From an uncultured Cohaesibacter sp. (GTDB lineage Bacteria > Pseudomonadota > Alphaproteobacteria > Rhizobiales > Cohaesibacteraceae), in contig NZ_OY782507.1 in the NCBI RefSeq assembly GCF_963677725.1, forward strand, positions 2,914,001 to 2,978,000: a stretch of 64,000 nucleotides of DNA, in the 5' to 3' direction. Shown here in pieces: positions 17,522 to 26,535 of this stretch. Both the position numbers and the translations under genes were made by a program. The stretch's first letter is position 1. Every line of letters starts with the position of its first letter. Under the pieces are notes generated by a model. It saw only the letters and a program-made list of their open reading frames with translations, searched no databases and was not told where the DNA came from.

Positions 17522-18577
17522 CTACTGTCTTGAGCGCACACTGTCGCGGATGACGAGTTCGCCAGATAAAAGCAATTTTACTGAAGGCTGCGCTCTGCCA
17601 TTGCTGATCAGATCGTCGAGAATGCGCAGCGCCATTGCACCAATTTTTTGCTTAGGTACGTCAAGGGAGGTGAGAGGCGGTTCGAACGCGGCCGCTGTGG
17701 GCAGATTGTCGATGCCGATGACGGACACATCTTCCGGCACGGAGACCCCTCGGCGGCGCAAAGCGCGCACAAAGCCAAAGGCTATAATGTCATTTGCGCA
17801 CAGATAGGCGTCCGCCAGCGTGTCGATTTTGTCCAATTGTTCAACGGATTGAGCAAATGAGCCGTCAAGTGTTGAGGCGACGGACAGAATTTGGGCGGGA
17901 TCAATCTCCAGCTCCAACCTTTCCATGCTGCGCAGGAAGGCGTCATGACGCAGCTGGAAGTTGGCAACGGCAGAATGGCTGCTGACCATGCCGATCTTTT
18001 TATGCTTCAGGCTCTTGAAATATTCGAGGGCGCGATAGACGAGCTGGTCATTGTCCATGTTGACAAAGTTGCCATTCATGAAGGGTTTGTGGGTGTCGAT
18101 GATCACGCAGGGCAGGTTGTGGGACAGAAGCGATTCGATATCGTCATCGGTCAATTCCGTTCCAAGGGTGATAAAGCCGCTCAGTTCAGCTCCTGCCAGC
18201 CCCTCGAGAATGTCGTTGATCGTTGCATTTTCGTAGGAAACAACCTGCAGGAAATAATCAAGGCGCGTCGCCTCAAAGGACATTCCGTCAATGTAATCGG
18301 AGATGAATACATTATGGTCGCGGTTCACTGTCTGGCCGTGTCGGGCAATTTTGAGAAACCGCACAGTATTAAGGGTTTCGGGCACCGCAATATCCCCGCG
18401 CTGGCGTTCGCGCTTGGGGATGTAACTCAAGGATTCCATCGCTTGAAGCACCCGGTTGCGGGTCTCAAAGCTGATCTCACCTTTGCGATTGACGACGAGT
18501 GACGCTGTGGCCATGGAAACATCGGCCAGCTCTGCTACTTGTCTCAGGGTAGCTGCCTTTTTTGACTTGGTTTCCAT
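17522..18577 (-). CDS. LacI-family transcriptional regulator
   Basis: 351-residue regulator with the LacI helix-turn-helix at residues 8-55 (ATLRQVAELADVSMATASLV) and a periplasmic-binding-protein-like ligand domain behind it. It is divergent from the ABC importer/DhaKL operon across a 216-base AT-rich region that contains repeated ACTAAATT elements, so it most likely represses that operon and senses its sugar or polyol. The minor oddity is a long linker (about 55-75) rich in charged residues. The inducer is unknown. Confidence 0.88.
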   Translation of the reverse strand: METKSKKAATLRQVAELADVSMATASLVVNRKGEISFETRNRVLQAMESLSYIPKRERQRGDIAVPETLNTVRFLKIARHGQTVNRDHNVFISDYIDGMSFEATRLDYFLQVVSYENATINDILEGLAGAELSGFITLGTELTDDDIESLLSHNLPCVIIDTHKPFMNGNFVNMDNDQLVYRALEYFKSLKHKKIGMVSSHSAVANFQLRHDAFLRSMERLELEIDPAQILSVASTLDGSFAQSVEQLDKIDTLADAYLCANDIIAFGFVRALRRRGVSVPEDVSVIGIDNLPTAAAFEPPLTSLDVPKQKIGAMALRILDDLISNGRAQPSVKLLLSGELVIRDSVRSRQ

Positions 18578-18668
18578 TTGATCCCTTCGACCCCTGACTC
18601 CTGAGCAGAATTCCTACATCGGCACGCGCCTTGTGATCAAGCGCGCAATTGGTTGGTTTGTGAACTTT

Positions 18669-18766
18669 ACTAAATTATTAGGTGAAATACACTAAATTAA
18701 ATTCACTAATGAGCAAAAAATTTATTGAAATAGCAGCGGATGTATGAGAGCCTTTTACTAAATTCG
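18669..18766. promoter_or_regulatory. Repeated ACTAAATT elements in a divergent promoter region
   Basis: Three copies of ACTAAATT (18669, 18691 and 18757) and a related ACTAAT (18705) lie between the LacI regulator and the ABC operon. The first forms an imperfect palindrome ACTAA-N4-TTAGG. They are candidate LacI-family operator half-sites, but the exact operator is inferred. Confidence 0.45.
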
Positions 18767-18793
18767 ATGGCGCGCCTACTGAAGGAGGAAGGT

Positions 18794-19813
18794 ATGCGGA
18801 AGCTCGATCGAAACTTCTCCCTGCTGATTATGCTGATCGCGGCATTGCTGGTTTTCGGTGGCATTACGTCTGGGGGCGGGTATCTTTCCCTGTTCAATTT
18901 GCAGTCCATGGCCAATCAGGTGCCTGAAGTTGGCTTGCTGGCCATCGGCGTCATGCTTGCCATGTGTGCTGGCGACGGCGGGATTGATTTGTCGGGCATC
19001 GCCATGGCCAATCTGGCGGGGGTTGCTTCAGGTCTGTTCGCTCTGGCCTATTTCCCTGTCAACGAAATGCCGGTCGCGTTTACTGCCGTCTTTATCGCAG
19101 GATGTCTGGTTGTTGGCATGGCAGGCGGCATTCTCAATGGCATCATCATTTCAAAACTGGGCATCACGCCGATCCTTTGCACGCTGGGCACACAAATGTT
19201 TTTCACCGGTGTCACCGTTGTCTTGTCCGATGGCCGCGCGGTCCGCATCGGCGCACCGGGGCCGCTCTATGAGATGGGCAACGGATATGTTTTCGGAATT
19301 CCGTGGAGCTTCCTGCTGTTCATCATTGTCGCTGTCGTGCTGGGCGTGGTGCTGCGCTTTACCCGCTATGGCGTCAAGCTGATGATGACAGGCGCCAATC
19401 AGAAGGCGGCAGCCTTCAGTGGCTTTGCCCATGGCCGGATCCTCATCACCACCTATGGCATTTCGGGTCTACTGGCTGGCTTGTCCGGGGCGATTATCGC
19501 GGCGCGCAATGTCAATGTGAAATGGGATTACGGCACCACCTATCTGCTGGTCGCCATCCTGATTGCCGTCATGGCGGGCGTAAAGCCCGAGGGCGGCTAT
19601 GGCCGGGTGATCAATGTCGTCTTGAGCGCGGTGATCCTGCAGCTGATGACCAGCCTGCTCAACTTCATCGGCCTTTCCAATTTCGTCCGCGATCTGGCGT
19701 GGGGAGCAATGCTTATTTTCTTCCTCTTCGTCAACCGTTTGGCTCTCGTCGAACATTTCGCGGTGCTGTTCGCTTCGAGGCAATCCCCTCATGCTTCGAA
19801 GTCTCAAAGTTGA
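18794..19813 (+). CDS. ABC sugar transporter permease, RbsC/AraH type
   Basis: 339-residue membrane protein of the BPD_transp_2 family, with about nine or ten helices and the family motifs GGIDLS (near residue 60) and GILNG (about 113). The start at 18794 has a strong GAAGGAGG site upstream; an earlier Met at 18740 has none. It is the first gene of a six-gene operon: permease, binding protein, ATPase, second permease, DhaK, DhaL. Two permeases of this family form the channel, as in the rhamnose (RhaPQ) and AI-2 (LsrCD) systems. Confidence 0.9.
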   Translation: MRKLDRNFSLLIMLIAALLVFGGITSGGGYLSLFNLQSMANQVPEVGLLAIGVMLAMCAGDGGIDLSGIAMANLAGVASGLFALAYFPVNEMPVAFTAVFIAGCLVVGMAGGILNGIIISKLGITPILCTLGTQMFFTGVTVVLSDGRAVRIGAPGPLYEMGNGYVFGIPWSFLLFIIVAVVLGVVLRFTRYGVKLMMTGANQKAAAFSGFAHGRILITTYGISGLLAGLSGAIIAARNVNVKWDYGTTYLLVAILIAVMAGVKPEGGYGRVINVVLSAVILQLMTSLLNFIGLSNFVRDLAWGAMLIFFLFVNRLALVEHFAVLFASRQSPHASKSQS

Positions 19814-19853
19814 GGGACACTTTACATACCTGGATATTTCTCGGGAGGAAATC

Positions 19854-20864
19854 ATGAAACAGGGTCTTAAGAAATCATGCGTTCTCGCCGCTGCATTGCT
19901 GTCTGCTGTTGCAATGACCTCGGTACAGGCAAATGCTGCGGATGCCAAGTCGATCACCACGGTCGTCAAGATCAGCGGTATCCCCTGGTTTGACCGGATG
20001 GAAACCGGCGTCAAGAAATTCGCCGAAGCCAATCCGGACATGAAAATCGAACAATTCGGGCCGTCCACGGCCGATTCCGCCCAGCAGCTGCAGATCATCA
20101 ACGATCTCGTTGCCAAAGGCACCGATGCACTGGCCGTCGTGCCGATGGATCCCTCGATCATCGAAGGTATCCTGAAACGTGCCATGGATCGCGGTGTTAT
20201 TGTTGTCACCCACGAAGCAGACAACCAGAAAAACACCATGGTTGATGTCGAGGCGTTTGATAATTCCGACTATGGGGCAGCCATGAATGAACGGCTGGCC
20301 GAATGCATGGGCGGTAAAGGCAAATGGACCACCTTTGTTGGCGGACTTGGCTCTCGTACGCACATCCAGTGGGTGACCGCGGGTGAGGAAAATGCCAAGA
20401 AATATCCTGAAATGGAACTTGTCGATGCCAACAATGAGAGCTTTGACGATGCCAACCTCGTTTACAACAAGGTCAAGGAACTGCTTCGCAAGCATCCGGA
20501 CCTGAAGGGCATTCAGTCCTCGGCTGGCAATGATGTTCTGGGTGCCGGGCGTGCGATTGAAGAAGCTGGTCTGGCTGGCAAGGTCTGTCTGGTCGGCACG
20601 GGTCTGCCAAATCCTGCTGCGGCCTATCTTGATTCCGGTGCCATCACCGCGATCGGCTTCTGGGATCCACAAAAAGCTGGCATGGCAATGAACGCCATTG
20701 CAAAGATTCTGCTGGAAGGTGGCAAGATCACCGATGGCATGGATCTGGGTGTAGAAGGCTATGAGAAAGTCACCGTCAAGCCGGGTGCTGGCGATGGGCT
20801 TCTTGTCTTCGGCAACGGCATGGTCCTGGCCGACAAGGACACCTACAAAGACTATCTCTTCTGA
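19854..20864 (+). CDS. Periplasmic sugar-binding protein, RhaS/LsrB-like
   Basis: 336-residue periplasmic binding protein (Peripla_BP_4 family) with a signal peptide starting MKQGLKKSCVLAAALLSAVA and cleavage near ANAAD. Residues such as the two-lobe DALAVVPMDPS and the late FWDPQKAGMAM resemble rhamnose-binding RhaS and AI-2-binding LsrB, which bind sugars or small dihydroxyketone-like compounds. The start at 19854 has a GGGAGGAAA site. The gene begins 40 bases after the first permease. Together with the kinase genes downstream, the ligand may be a keto-sugar or polyol. Confidence 0.85.
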   Translation: MKQGLKKSCVLAAALLSAVAMTSVQANAADAKSITTVVKISGIPWFDRMETGVKKFAEANPDMKIEQFGPSTADSAQQLQIINDLVAKGTDALAVVPMDPSIIEGILKRAMDRGVIVVTHEADNQKNTMVDVEAFDNSDYGAAMNERLAECMGGKGKWTTFVGGLGSRTHIQWVTAGEENAKKYPEMELVDANNESFDDANLVYNKVKELLRKHPDLKGIQSSAGNDVLGAGRAIEEAGLAGKVCLVGTGLPNPAAAYLDSGAITAIGFWDPQKAGMAMNAIAKILLEGGKITDGMDLGVEGYEKVTVKPGAGDGLLVFGNGMVLADKDTYKDYLF

Positions 20865-20883
20865 TTGAATTGAAACTTTGCTT

Positions 20884-20912
20884 TCCGGTCCCGCAAGCTC
20901 TGTGGGGCCGGA
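20884..20912 (+). terminator. Stem-loop after the binding-protein gene
   Basis: Nine-base arms (20884-20892 and 20904-20912) with one G-U pair in the gap between binding protein and ATPase genes. No U-tract follows. This is the third binding-protein gene in the window with such a hairpin directly downstream. Confidence 0.5.
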
Positions 20913-21007
20913 CCATGACGCGCGGTTTGACGTGATCCTGCAAACCCGCCCATGCGCGCCAAGTTGAGTCTACGTCTTTCACAATTCTCAAGACGGAAGT
21001 GCCATCC

Positions 21008-22555
21008 ATGTCCCAAATTCCCGAAAACGCTCCCCCATTTTTGGAACTTCAAGGCATCCACAAACGCTTTGGCGGTGTGCATGCCCTGCGCGGAGTCAGT
21101 ATGACATTGCGCGAAGGCGAGGCCTATCATCTGCTTGGTGAGAATGGATGTGGCAAAAGCACCGTGATTAAAGTGATCTCGGGCGCGTATCTTCCCACCC
21201 AAGGAGAGATCATCCTTGACGGGCGCAGTCTCAAACGCCTCACCCCCATCAAGGCACTCGAAGCTGGCATTGAAACGGTCTATCAGGATCTGTCTCTGCT
21301 ACCAAACCTGACGGTTGAAGAAAATGTCGCTTTGGGGCAGCAACTCGTGGCTGGGCGAGGCAGGCTTTTGCGCAGTCTTGATAAAAAGACACTCACCAGC
21401 ACCGCCGAGGAAGCCATTCGCAATGTTGGTCTTGAGCCAACGCGACAGTTGCTGAAATCTCCGACTTCGACATTGCCTTTGGCTATTCGGCAGCGTGTTG
21501 CCATCGCCCGGGCAATTGCATCCAAGGCCCGGTTGGTCATCATGGACGAGCCCACCACATCCCTGACCCGCAAGGAAGTGGATGTGCTGATCGAGCTGGT
21601 GGCAAAATTGCGGGCGCAGAATGTGGCCGTGCTGTTTGTCACGCACAAGCTTGAAGAAAGCTACCGAATTGGCGGTCAGGTCATCGTTTTCCGGGACGGT
21701 CTGTGCGTTGAACAGGGACAGATTGCCGATTATTCGCGCGCCGATCTGGCCAGACTGATGACAGGTCGCGAGATCAAGACATCCCGCTATCGTGAAGGTA
21801 CTCCCTTCCAAGAAGAGATCTTCGCGGCGAAGGGTGTAACAGCGGGGGACGCGTTTCACGATATCAGTTTTACGGTCAAGAAAGGCGAAATTCTGGGCAT
21901 TACCGGCCTGTCGGATTCCGGCAGGAACGAGCTTGCCTTGGCCATGACAGGGCATATGCCTCTCGCTAAGGGATCCTTTGAGATCGAAGGTCGGGAAACC
22001 GCGATTGCGTCTCCCAAGCGGGCAATCGATCTGGGCATTGGCTATGTGCCCGAAGACCGCCTGTCCGAAGGCCTGTTTATCGAGAAATCGATTTTCGAGA
22101 ATGAAGTGACCTTGCTGTTTGACAAGCTGGTCAACAAGCTTGGACTGATCAATAAGCGCAAGGGCCGTATTGAGGCCAGCCGCATCTCCAAGCTGATGAC
22201 GGTCAACACGACCGATATCGACCTGCCGGTTGGCGCGCTGTCCGGGGGCAATCAGCAAAAGGTCCTGATCGGACGCTGGCTCAGCATCGAGCCGCGCATT
22301 CTGGTGTTGCACGGGCCAACGGTGGGGGTCGATGTCGGCTCGAAAGATGCAATTTATCGGGCAATCCAGGCAATGGCGGAACGGGGTATCAGCCTGATCA
22401 TTGTTTCCGATGATCTGCCTGAGCTTTTCCAGAATTGCGATCGCATCCTGGTGATGAACCGGGGAGAGATGGTCGACGAGCTCGACGCTGCAACAAGCGA
22501 CGAGGAGCGTGTCTATCGCTCGATGCTCGCCAGCACGCGGGAGGCCGCCGAATGA
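21008..22555 (+). CDS. ABC sugar transporter ATP-binding protein (two ATPase domains)
   Basis: 515-residue protein with two tandem ABC domains, as in RbsA/XylG. The first has Walker A GENGCGKST (about residue 45), Walker B LVIMDEPTT and an unusual signature region (STLPLAIRQRVAIA instead of LSGGQ). The second has a degenerate Walker A (GLSDSGRNE), a canonical LSGGNQQKV signature and LVLHGPTVGVD as Walker B. This asymmetry is normal for the family. The start at 21008 has a GGAAG site nine bases upstream. It overlaps the second permease by four bases (ATGA). Confidence 0.9.
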   Translation: MSQIPENAPPFLELQGIHKRFGGVHALRGVSMTLREGEAYHLLGENGCGKSTVIKVISGAYLPTQGEIILDGRSLKRLTPIKALEAGIETVYQDLSLLPNLTVEENVALGQQLVAGRGRLLRSLDKKTLTSTAEEAIRNVGLEPTRQLLKSPTSTLPLAIRQRVAIARAIASKARLVIMDEPTTSLTRKEVDVLIELVAKLRAQNVAVLFVTHKLEESYRIGGQVIVFRDGLCVEQGQIADYSRADLARLMTGREIKTSRYREGTPFQEEIFAAKGVTAGDAFHDISFTVKKGEILGITGLSDSGRNELALAMTGHMPLAKGSFEIEGRETAIASPKRAIDLGIGYVPEDRLSEGLFIEKSIFENEVTLLFDKLVNKLGLINKRKGRIEASRISKLMTVNTTDIDLPVGALSGGNQQKVLIGRWLSIEPRILVLHGPTVGVDVGSKDAIYRAIQAMAERGISLIIVSDDLPELFQNCDRILVMNRGEMVDELDAATSDEERVYRSMLASTREAAE

Positions 22556-23586
22556 CAATGGTTCAGAATATGGAAAATACCGCTTTATCTTCAGGCAAAC
22601 AAGGCAAGCTCCTTCAGGTTGGCGCGCTCTTCAAGCGGCGTCCCGAGTTGATCAGTCTTGCTATTCTTGTCGTGATCTGTTGCTTGGTCTCAGTGCTCAA
22701 TCCTGCCTTCCTGCAGCCGTCCTCCCTGATCGATATGGGGCGGTCAAGTGTGGTTACGGGCCTGTTTGCCCTTGGCGTCTTTTCCATCCTCGCTGTGGGT
22801 GGGATCGATGTTTCCTTTACCGCAATCGCTGCGCTGACGATGTATTCTGCCACCTTGTTTGTGATCAATGTCTGGCCGGATGCACCCATGTGGCTGGTCA
22901 TCAGTGCAGCTGTTCTGGGTGGTGCCATGCTTGGTGCCGTTAATGGCTGGATGGTTCACAAATTGAGCGTTCCATCGCTCATTGTTACCATCGGCACGCA
23001 ATATCTGTTTCGCGGTATTCTGTTGGCCTTCATCGGGACTGTCTGGCTGATGGAGTTGCCGCCGCAAATGATTGCCTTTGGCAGGGCGCCGCTGTTTGAA
23101 TTCCAGAGCGCGGCCAACACCACCGTTGCGTTGCCCATGTATTTTCTGATTTTCCCGGCGGCGGCGATCCTGACCTGGTTCATGTTCAACAAGACGCTGA
23201 TGGGACGCGCCATTTTTGCCACCGGAGGCAATGCCAGCATTGCCGAGCGTCTTGGCTATGACCAGCGTGTGGTTCACGTGTTTGTCTTTGCCTTCACGGG
23301 TGCTCTCGCCGCCATGGCCGGTATCATCCATGTCTGTTCCAACCGGATGGCCAATCCGTTTGATCTCGTCGGATCCGAGATCGAAGTGATCGCGGCGGTC
23401 GTCTTGGGTGGGGCGCGCATCACCGGTGGCACTGGGACCGTTTTCGGAACCGTGACCGGTGTTCTTCTGATCACTGTCGTGAACAATTCCCTCGTGCTGG
23501 TTGGCATTCCGTCGACATGGCAGCGCGTGGTGGTTGGAGCGTTCATCCTGTTGGCCGCAGCCTTCTTTGTTCGGCGCCAGAAATAA
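22552..23586 (+). CDS. ABC sugar transporter permease, second subunit
   Basis: 344-residue BPD_transp_2-family permease with about nine helices and the family motif GGIDVS near residue 85 and GATFATG-like ATGGNASIAERLGY (about 222). The ATG overlaps the ATPase stop as ATGA, which indicates translational coupling. It pairs with the first permease of the operon to form the membrane channel. The N-terminus has a 20-residue polar tail before the first helix. Confidence 0.88.
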   Translation: MTMVQNMENTALSSGKQGKLLQVGALFKRRPELISLAILVVICCLVSVLNPAFLQPSSLIDMGRSSVVTGLFALGVFSILAVGGIDVSFTAIAALTMYSATLFVINVWPDAPMWLVISAAVLGGAMLGAVNGWMVHKLSVPSLIVTIGTQYLFRGILLAFIGTVWLMELPPQMIAFGRAPLFEFQSAANTTVALPMYFLIFPAAAILTWFMFNKTLMGRAIFATGGNASIAERLGYDQRVVHVFVFAFTGALAAMAGIIHVCSNRMANPFDLVGSEIEVIAAVVLGGARITGGTGTVFGTVTGVLLITVVNNSLVLVGIPSTWQRVVVGAFILLAAAFFVRRQK

Positions 23587-23629
23587 CAAATTCCAGTTTT
23601 TTGAACATCCCGAAAAGAAAGGGAACGAG

Positions 23630-24631
23630 ATGAAGAAGTTTCTCAATAAGCCTGAAAATTTTGTCGATGAAATGCTCGAAGGCATCTATCGCGCGCATCC
23701 TGAGGTGACCTTTGCCGCGGACGATCTTCGTTGTTATGTGACTGCAAAGCCGGTTCCGGGCAAGGTGGGTATCGTCACCGGTGGCGGATCGGGGCATTTG
23801 CCAACCTTCCTTGGGTTCGTTGGCAAGAATATGCTTGATGGCTGTGGCGTTGGGGGTGTCTTCCAGTCGCCAAGCGCGGACCAGCTTGCCGAAGTCACCC
23901 GCTATGTGGATCAGGGCGCTGGCGTTCTCTTCCTCTATGGCAATTACACCGGCGACATCATGAATTTCGACATGGCTGGTGAGCTGGTCGAGTTGGATGA
24001 CATTGAAACTGCAACGGTGGTTGGCAATGATGATGTGGCCTCTTCGGTGGTTGGTGAAGAGCACAAGCGGCGCGGTGTTGCCGGAATCTTCTTCCTTTAC
24101 AAGGCTGCCGGAGCCGCAGCCGCCCAGATGAAACCGCTGGCCGAGGTGGCTCGGATTGCCGAGAAGGCAAAGTCCAGAACCCGCACCATGGGTGTTGCCC
24201 TTTCGCCATGCATCGTGCCGGAGGTCGGCAAGCCGGGCTTCGAGATTGGCGAGAATGAAATGGAAATCGGCATGGGTATCCATGGGGAACCGGGCATTTC
24301 TCGCAAGGCTCTGGCCCCTGCCGATGATGTCGTCGATGAGATGATGGGCCGCATTTTTGCAGAAACCGATTATGCCAAGGGCGATGAAGTGGCTGTTCTG
24401 GTCAATGGCCTTGGCGGGACCCCGAAGGAAGAACTCTATATAATCTATCGTCGCCTTGGGCAGTTGATGGACGAGAAGGGTGTCAAGATCCGCCATGTCT
24501 GGCTTGGTGAATTTGCCACCTCGATGGAAATGGCTGGCTTCTCGATCTCTGTGATGCATCTGGATGATGAACTCGAGCCCTTGATTGCAGCAGAAGCCGA
24601 CACGCCGTTCTTCCAGCATTTTGCCAACTAA
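23630..24631 (+). CDS. dhaK: Dihydroxyacetone kinase subunit DhaK
   Basis: 333-residue DhaK subunit, which binds a dihydroxyketone substrate covalently through a histidine hemiaminal. His218 in GMGIHGEPG is at the same position as the catalytic His of Escherichia coli DhaK, and the substrate-loop GGGSGHLP is at 51-58. Length is normal. The ATG at 23630 follows a GGGAACGAG site, 43 bases after the permease stop. No DhaM phosphotransfer subunit is in the window, so ATP is the more likely phosphate donor. Known relatives act on dihydroxyacetone or on D- or L-erythrulose, so a four-carbon ketose is a real alternative. Confidence 0.9.
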   Translation: MKKFLNKPENFVDEMLEGIYRAHPEVTFAADDLRCYVTAKPVPGKVGIVTGGGSGHLPTFLGFVGKNMLDGCGVGGVFQSPSADQLAEVTRYVDQGAGVLFLYGNYTGDIMNFDMAGELVELDDIETATVVGNDDVASSVVGEEHKRRGVAGIFFLYKAAGAAAAQMKPLAEVARIAEKAKSRTRTMGVALSPCIVPEVGKPGFEIGENEMEIGMGIHGEPGISRKALAPADDVVDEMMGRIFAETDYAKGDEVAVLVNGLGGTPKEELYIIYRRLGQLMDEKGVKIRHVWLGEFATSMEMAGFSISVMHLDDELEPLIAAEADTPFFQHFAN

Positions 24632-24641
24632 GGAGCCCGTG

Positions 24642-25289
24642 ATGAAATCCATCGAACCCGCACTGGTTGTCGGTTTGTTTGACCGGTTTGCCAGCCGCTT
24701 TGAAGCCGAACGGGATGCGCTGATTGCACTGGACGGCAAGGTTGGTGACAGTGATCTGGGGTTGACCATGTCCAAAGCCTTCGTGGCTGCTCGCGACAGG
24801 GTGCATGACCTTGAACAGCCCGGTCTTGGCGATCTCATGAAACAGGCCGGTGCTGCCATCTCCAAAGCGGCTCCGTCTACCATGGGCACCTTGATGGCCA
24901 CGGGTTTCTTGCGTGGTGGCAAGGCGCTTGGTGATGCCCAGATGCTTGATGTCGCTGGTCTTGCGGCTTTCTGGCGGGCCTATGCCGATGGGGTGGCCCA
25001 GCGTGGCAAGGCCCAGTTGGGAGACAAGACTGTCCTTGACGTTCTGGATCCCATTGCCACGGCCTTTGAAGAACAGGCCGCTGCAGGTGCGGAGCTGGAG
25101 GGTGCCGGACAAGTGGTGGCCAAGGCTGCCGCCGATGCCCTAGAAGCGACCAAGCAGATGGTCGCCCAGCATGGCAAGGCTGCTGCGTTTCAGGAAAAAA
25201 CGGTGGGCCTGCAGGATGCTGGCGGAACCGTCGCCAGCATCCTGGCGGAAGAGCTGTGTCTGTTCCTCAATGAAAGAGCTGCTCTTTAA
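24642..25289 (+). CDS. dhaL: Dihydroxyacetone kinase subunit DhaL
   Basis: 215-residue nucleotide-binding subunit of the kinase. The three metal-binding Asp (D31, D36, D38) in LDGKVGDSDLGLTM have the same spacing as in the known DhaL site, though GDSDLG replaces the usual GDGDHG. It starts 10 bases after dhaK stops, with an AGGAG site inside that gap, and is followed by a strong terminator. With DhaK it phosphorylates the ketose imported by the operon's ABC transporter; that link is inferred from operon structure. Confidence 0.88.
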   Translation: MKSIEPALVVGLFDRFASRFEAERDALIALDGKVGDSDLGLTMSKAFVAARDRVHDLEQPGLGDLMKQAGAAISKAAPSTMGTLMATGFLRGGKALGDAQMLDVAGLAAFWRAYADGVAQRGKAQLGDKTVLDVLDPIATAFEEQAAAGAELEGAGQVVAKAAADALEATKQMVAQHGKAAAFQEKTVGLQDAGGTVASILAEELCLFLNERAAL

Positions 25290-25347
25290 GGAAAGGGCTG
25301 GGCGCTGATTTTCGGCATTGTCGAAACAATAGGAAACAATATCAAGT

Positions 25348-25390
25348 CCGCTCTCTTTGGTCAGATGCCAAAGAGGGCGGTTTGCGTTTT
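25348..25390 (+). terminator. Strong rho-independent terminator after dhaL
   Basis: Thirteen-base arms (25348-25360 and 25368-25380) pair with one G-U across a seven-base loop, followed by TTTGCGTTTT. It ends the ABC/dhaKL operon about 60 bases after the dhaL stop. Confidence 0.85.
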
Positions 25391-25518
25391 GTCGAAAAAA
25401 TGGCTGCCCAGGCAGGCTGCGCCAGATCGATCATCAGCAGACTGGCGGTGATCTGGAGCCGATTACGCTCCGGTCCTCCAACGCAGTGTCAGCTTCACCG
25501 ATTGTGGTTTCTCAGCTG

Positions 25519-26361
25519 TCAGTCATCGGATTTCATGTAGGCGTCGAAGGCATCGGCAAAGTCGGGGTGCCAGCGGGACAGGGCGGGGCGGTTCTCGATG
25601 ATGTCGCCAATCCCCCAGCGCATGCGCTTCTCGTCCGTTGGACGCTCGACATCATTGTCCGGGCAGAGAATGTAGAAATCTCCCTGATCCAACCCTTGCA
25701 TCATGAAATCGGCGACCTGCTCGGCCGTCCATGCTGCTTGGGGCTTTTCCGTGATGCCATTTGCCCGGGTGAAGCCTGTGAAGGTAAAACCGGGGATGAG
25801 CAGATGCGCGGTGACACGGCCCGCCGTTTGCTTCACCAGATCGTGGGACACGGATTCCGACAGGGCGCGCAGAGCGGCCTTTGAGACATTGTAGGCTGTG
25901 TCGCCAGGCGGCAGGGTGATCCCTTGCTTGGAGCCGGTGAAAATGATGGCCGCCGGATCTTGTCCGGCGATCAGATCGGGAAGAAGCAATTGCGAGATAT
26001 GAATGGCACCCCAGAGATTGGTTTCCAACGTGCGGCGCCAGACATCCTCCCCGGCCAAGAGGTTGCCGCCCCCTTCGCGGCCTGCATTCGACATGACGAC
26101 GGAAATCTGACCCATTTGGTCCGCCTTTTCCTTGGCGCGGGCGATCTGGTCGCGATCCGTGACATCGACCGCCAGAGCGGTTGCATCTATGCTTGCGGCC
26201 CTGAGCTGCTCGACGGCGGTTTCAAGGGTTTCCCCCGGCAAATCGGTGACCAGCACTTTCATTCCGGCTGCGCCAAAGCGATGGGCCGCTGCCAATCCAA
26301 TGCCGCTGGCGCTGCCTGTCACGAGTGCCACATTTCCCTTTTTGATCGCTTTATGCGCCAT
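25519..26361 (-). CDS. Short-chain dehydrogenase/reductase
   Basis: 280-residue SDR enzyme with the NAD(P)-binding TGSASGIG at about residues 15-22, VMSNAGREGG for the NNAG region, and the catalytic pair in YNVSK with an upstream serine in FTGSKQG. The extra C-terminal 50 residues are longer than in classical 250-residue SDRs. The start at 26361 follows a GGAA element. It is divergent from the LysR regulator gene, with a 17-base GTTGA-N7-TCAAC palindrome in the shared promoter region, so it is probably a target of that regulator. The alcohol or ketone substrate is unknown. Confidence 0.85.
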   Translation of the reverse strand: MAHKAIKKGNVALVTGSASGIGLAAAHRFGAAGMKVLVTDLPGETLETAVEQLRAASIDATALAVDVTDRDQIARAKEKADQMGQISVVMSNAGREGGGNLLAGEDVWRRTLETNLWGAIHISQLLLPDLIAGQDPAAIIFTGSKQGITLPPGDTAYNVSKAALRALSESVSHDLVKQTAGRVTAHLLIPGFTFTGFTRANGITEKPQAAWTAEQVADFMMQGLDQGDFYILCPDNDVERPTDEKRMRWGIGDIIENRPALSRWHPDFADAFDAYMKSDD

Positions 26362-26503
26362 AATCCTGTTCCTTCCCTGTTTGGTCTTGGACAAACTTTC
26401 ATCCTGCAAAAGGCATTTCAAACAGCCTGCCAGATCATACCAGATTGCGGCCTTCATTCGAACCGCCTACTGGGCTTTTAATGGGTGCTGCAACCTGCTA
26501 TCA

Positions 26504-26520
26504 GTTGAGTGTCACTCAAC
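26504..26520. promoter_or_regulatory. GTTGA-N7-TCAAC palindrome at the SDR/LysR promoter
   Basis: Perfect 8-base arms GTTGAGTG and CACTCAAC around one base, 15 bases before the LysR start. The TTGA-N7-TCAA form is the T-N11-A type LysR box. An element with the same GTTGA-N7-TCAAC spacing lies before the aldo-keto reductase gene on the other side of lysR (27553-27571). Confidence 0.65.
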
Positions 26521-26535
26521 GAAAGACGGAGCACC

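Noticed and set aside
21299..22558. 419-codon open frame on the minus strand
   Set aside because: Antisense to the ABC ATPase gene; no recognisable domain.
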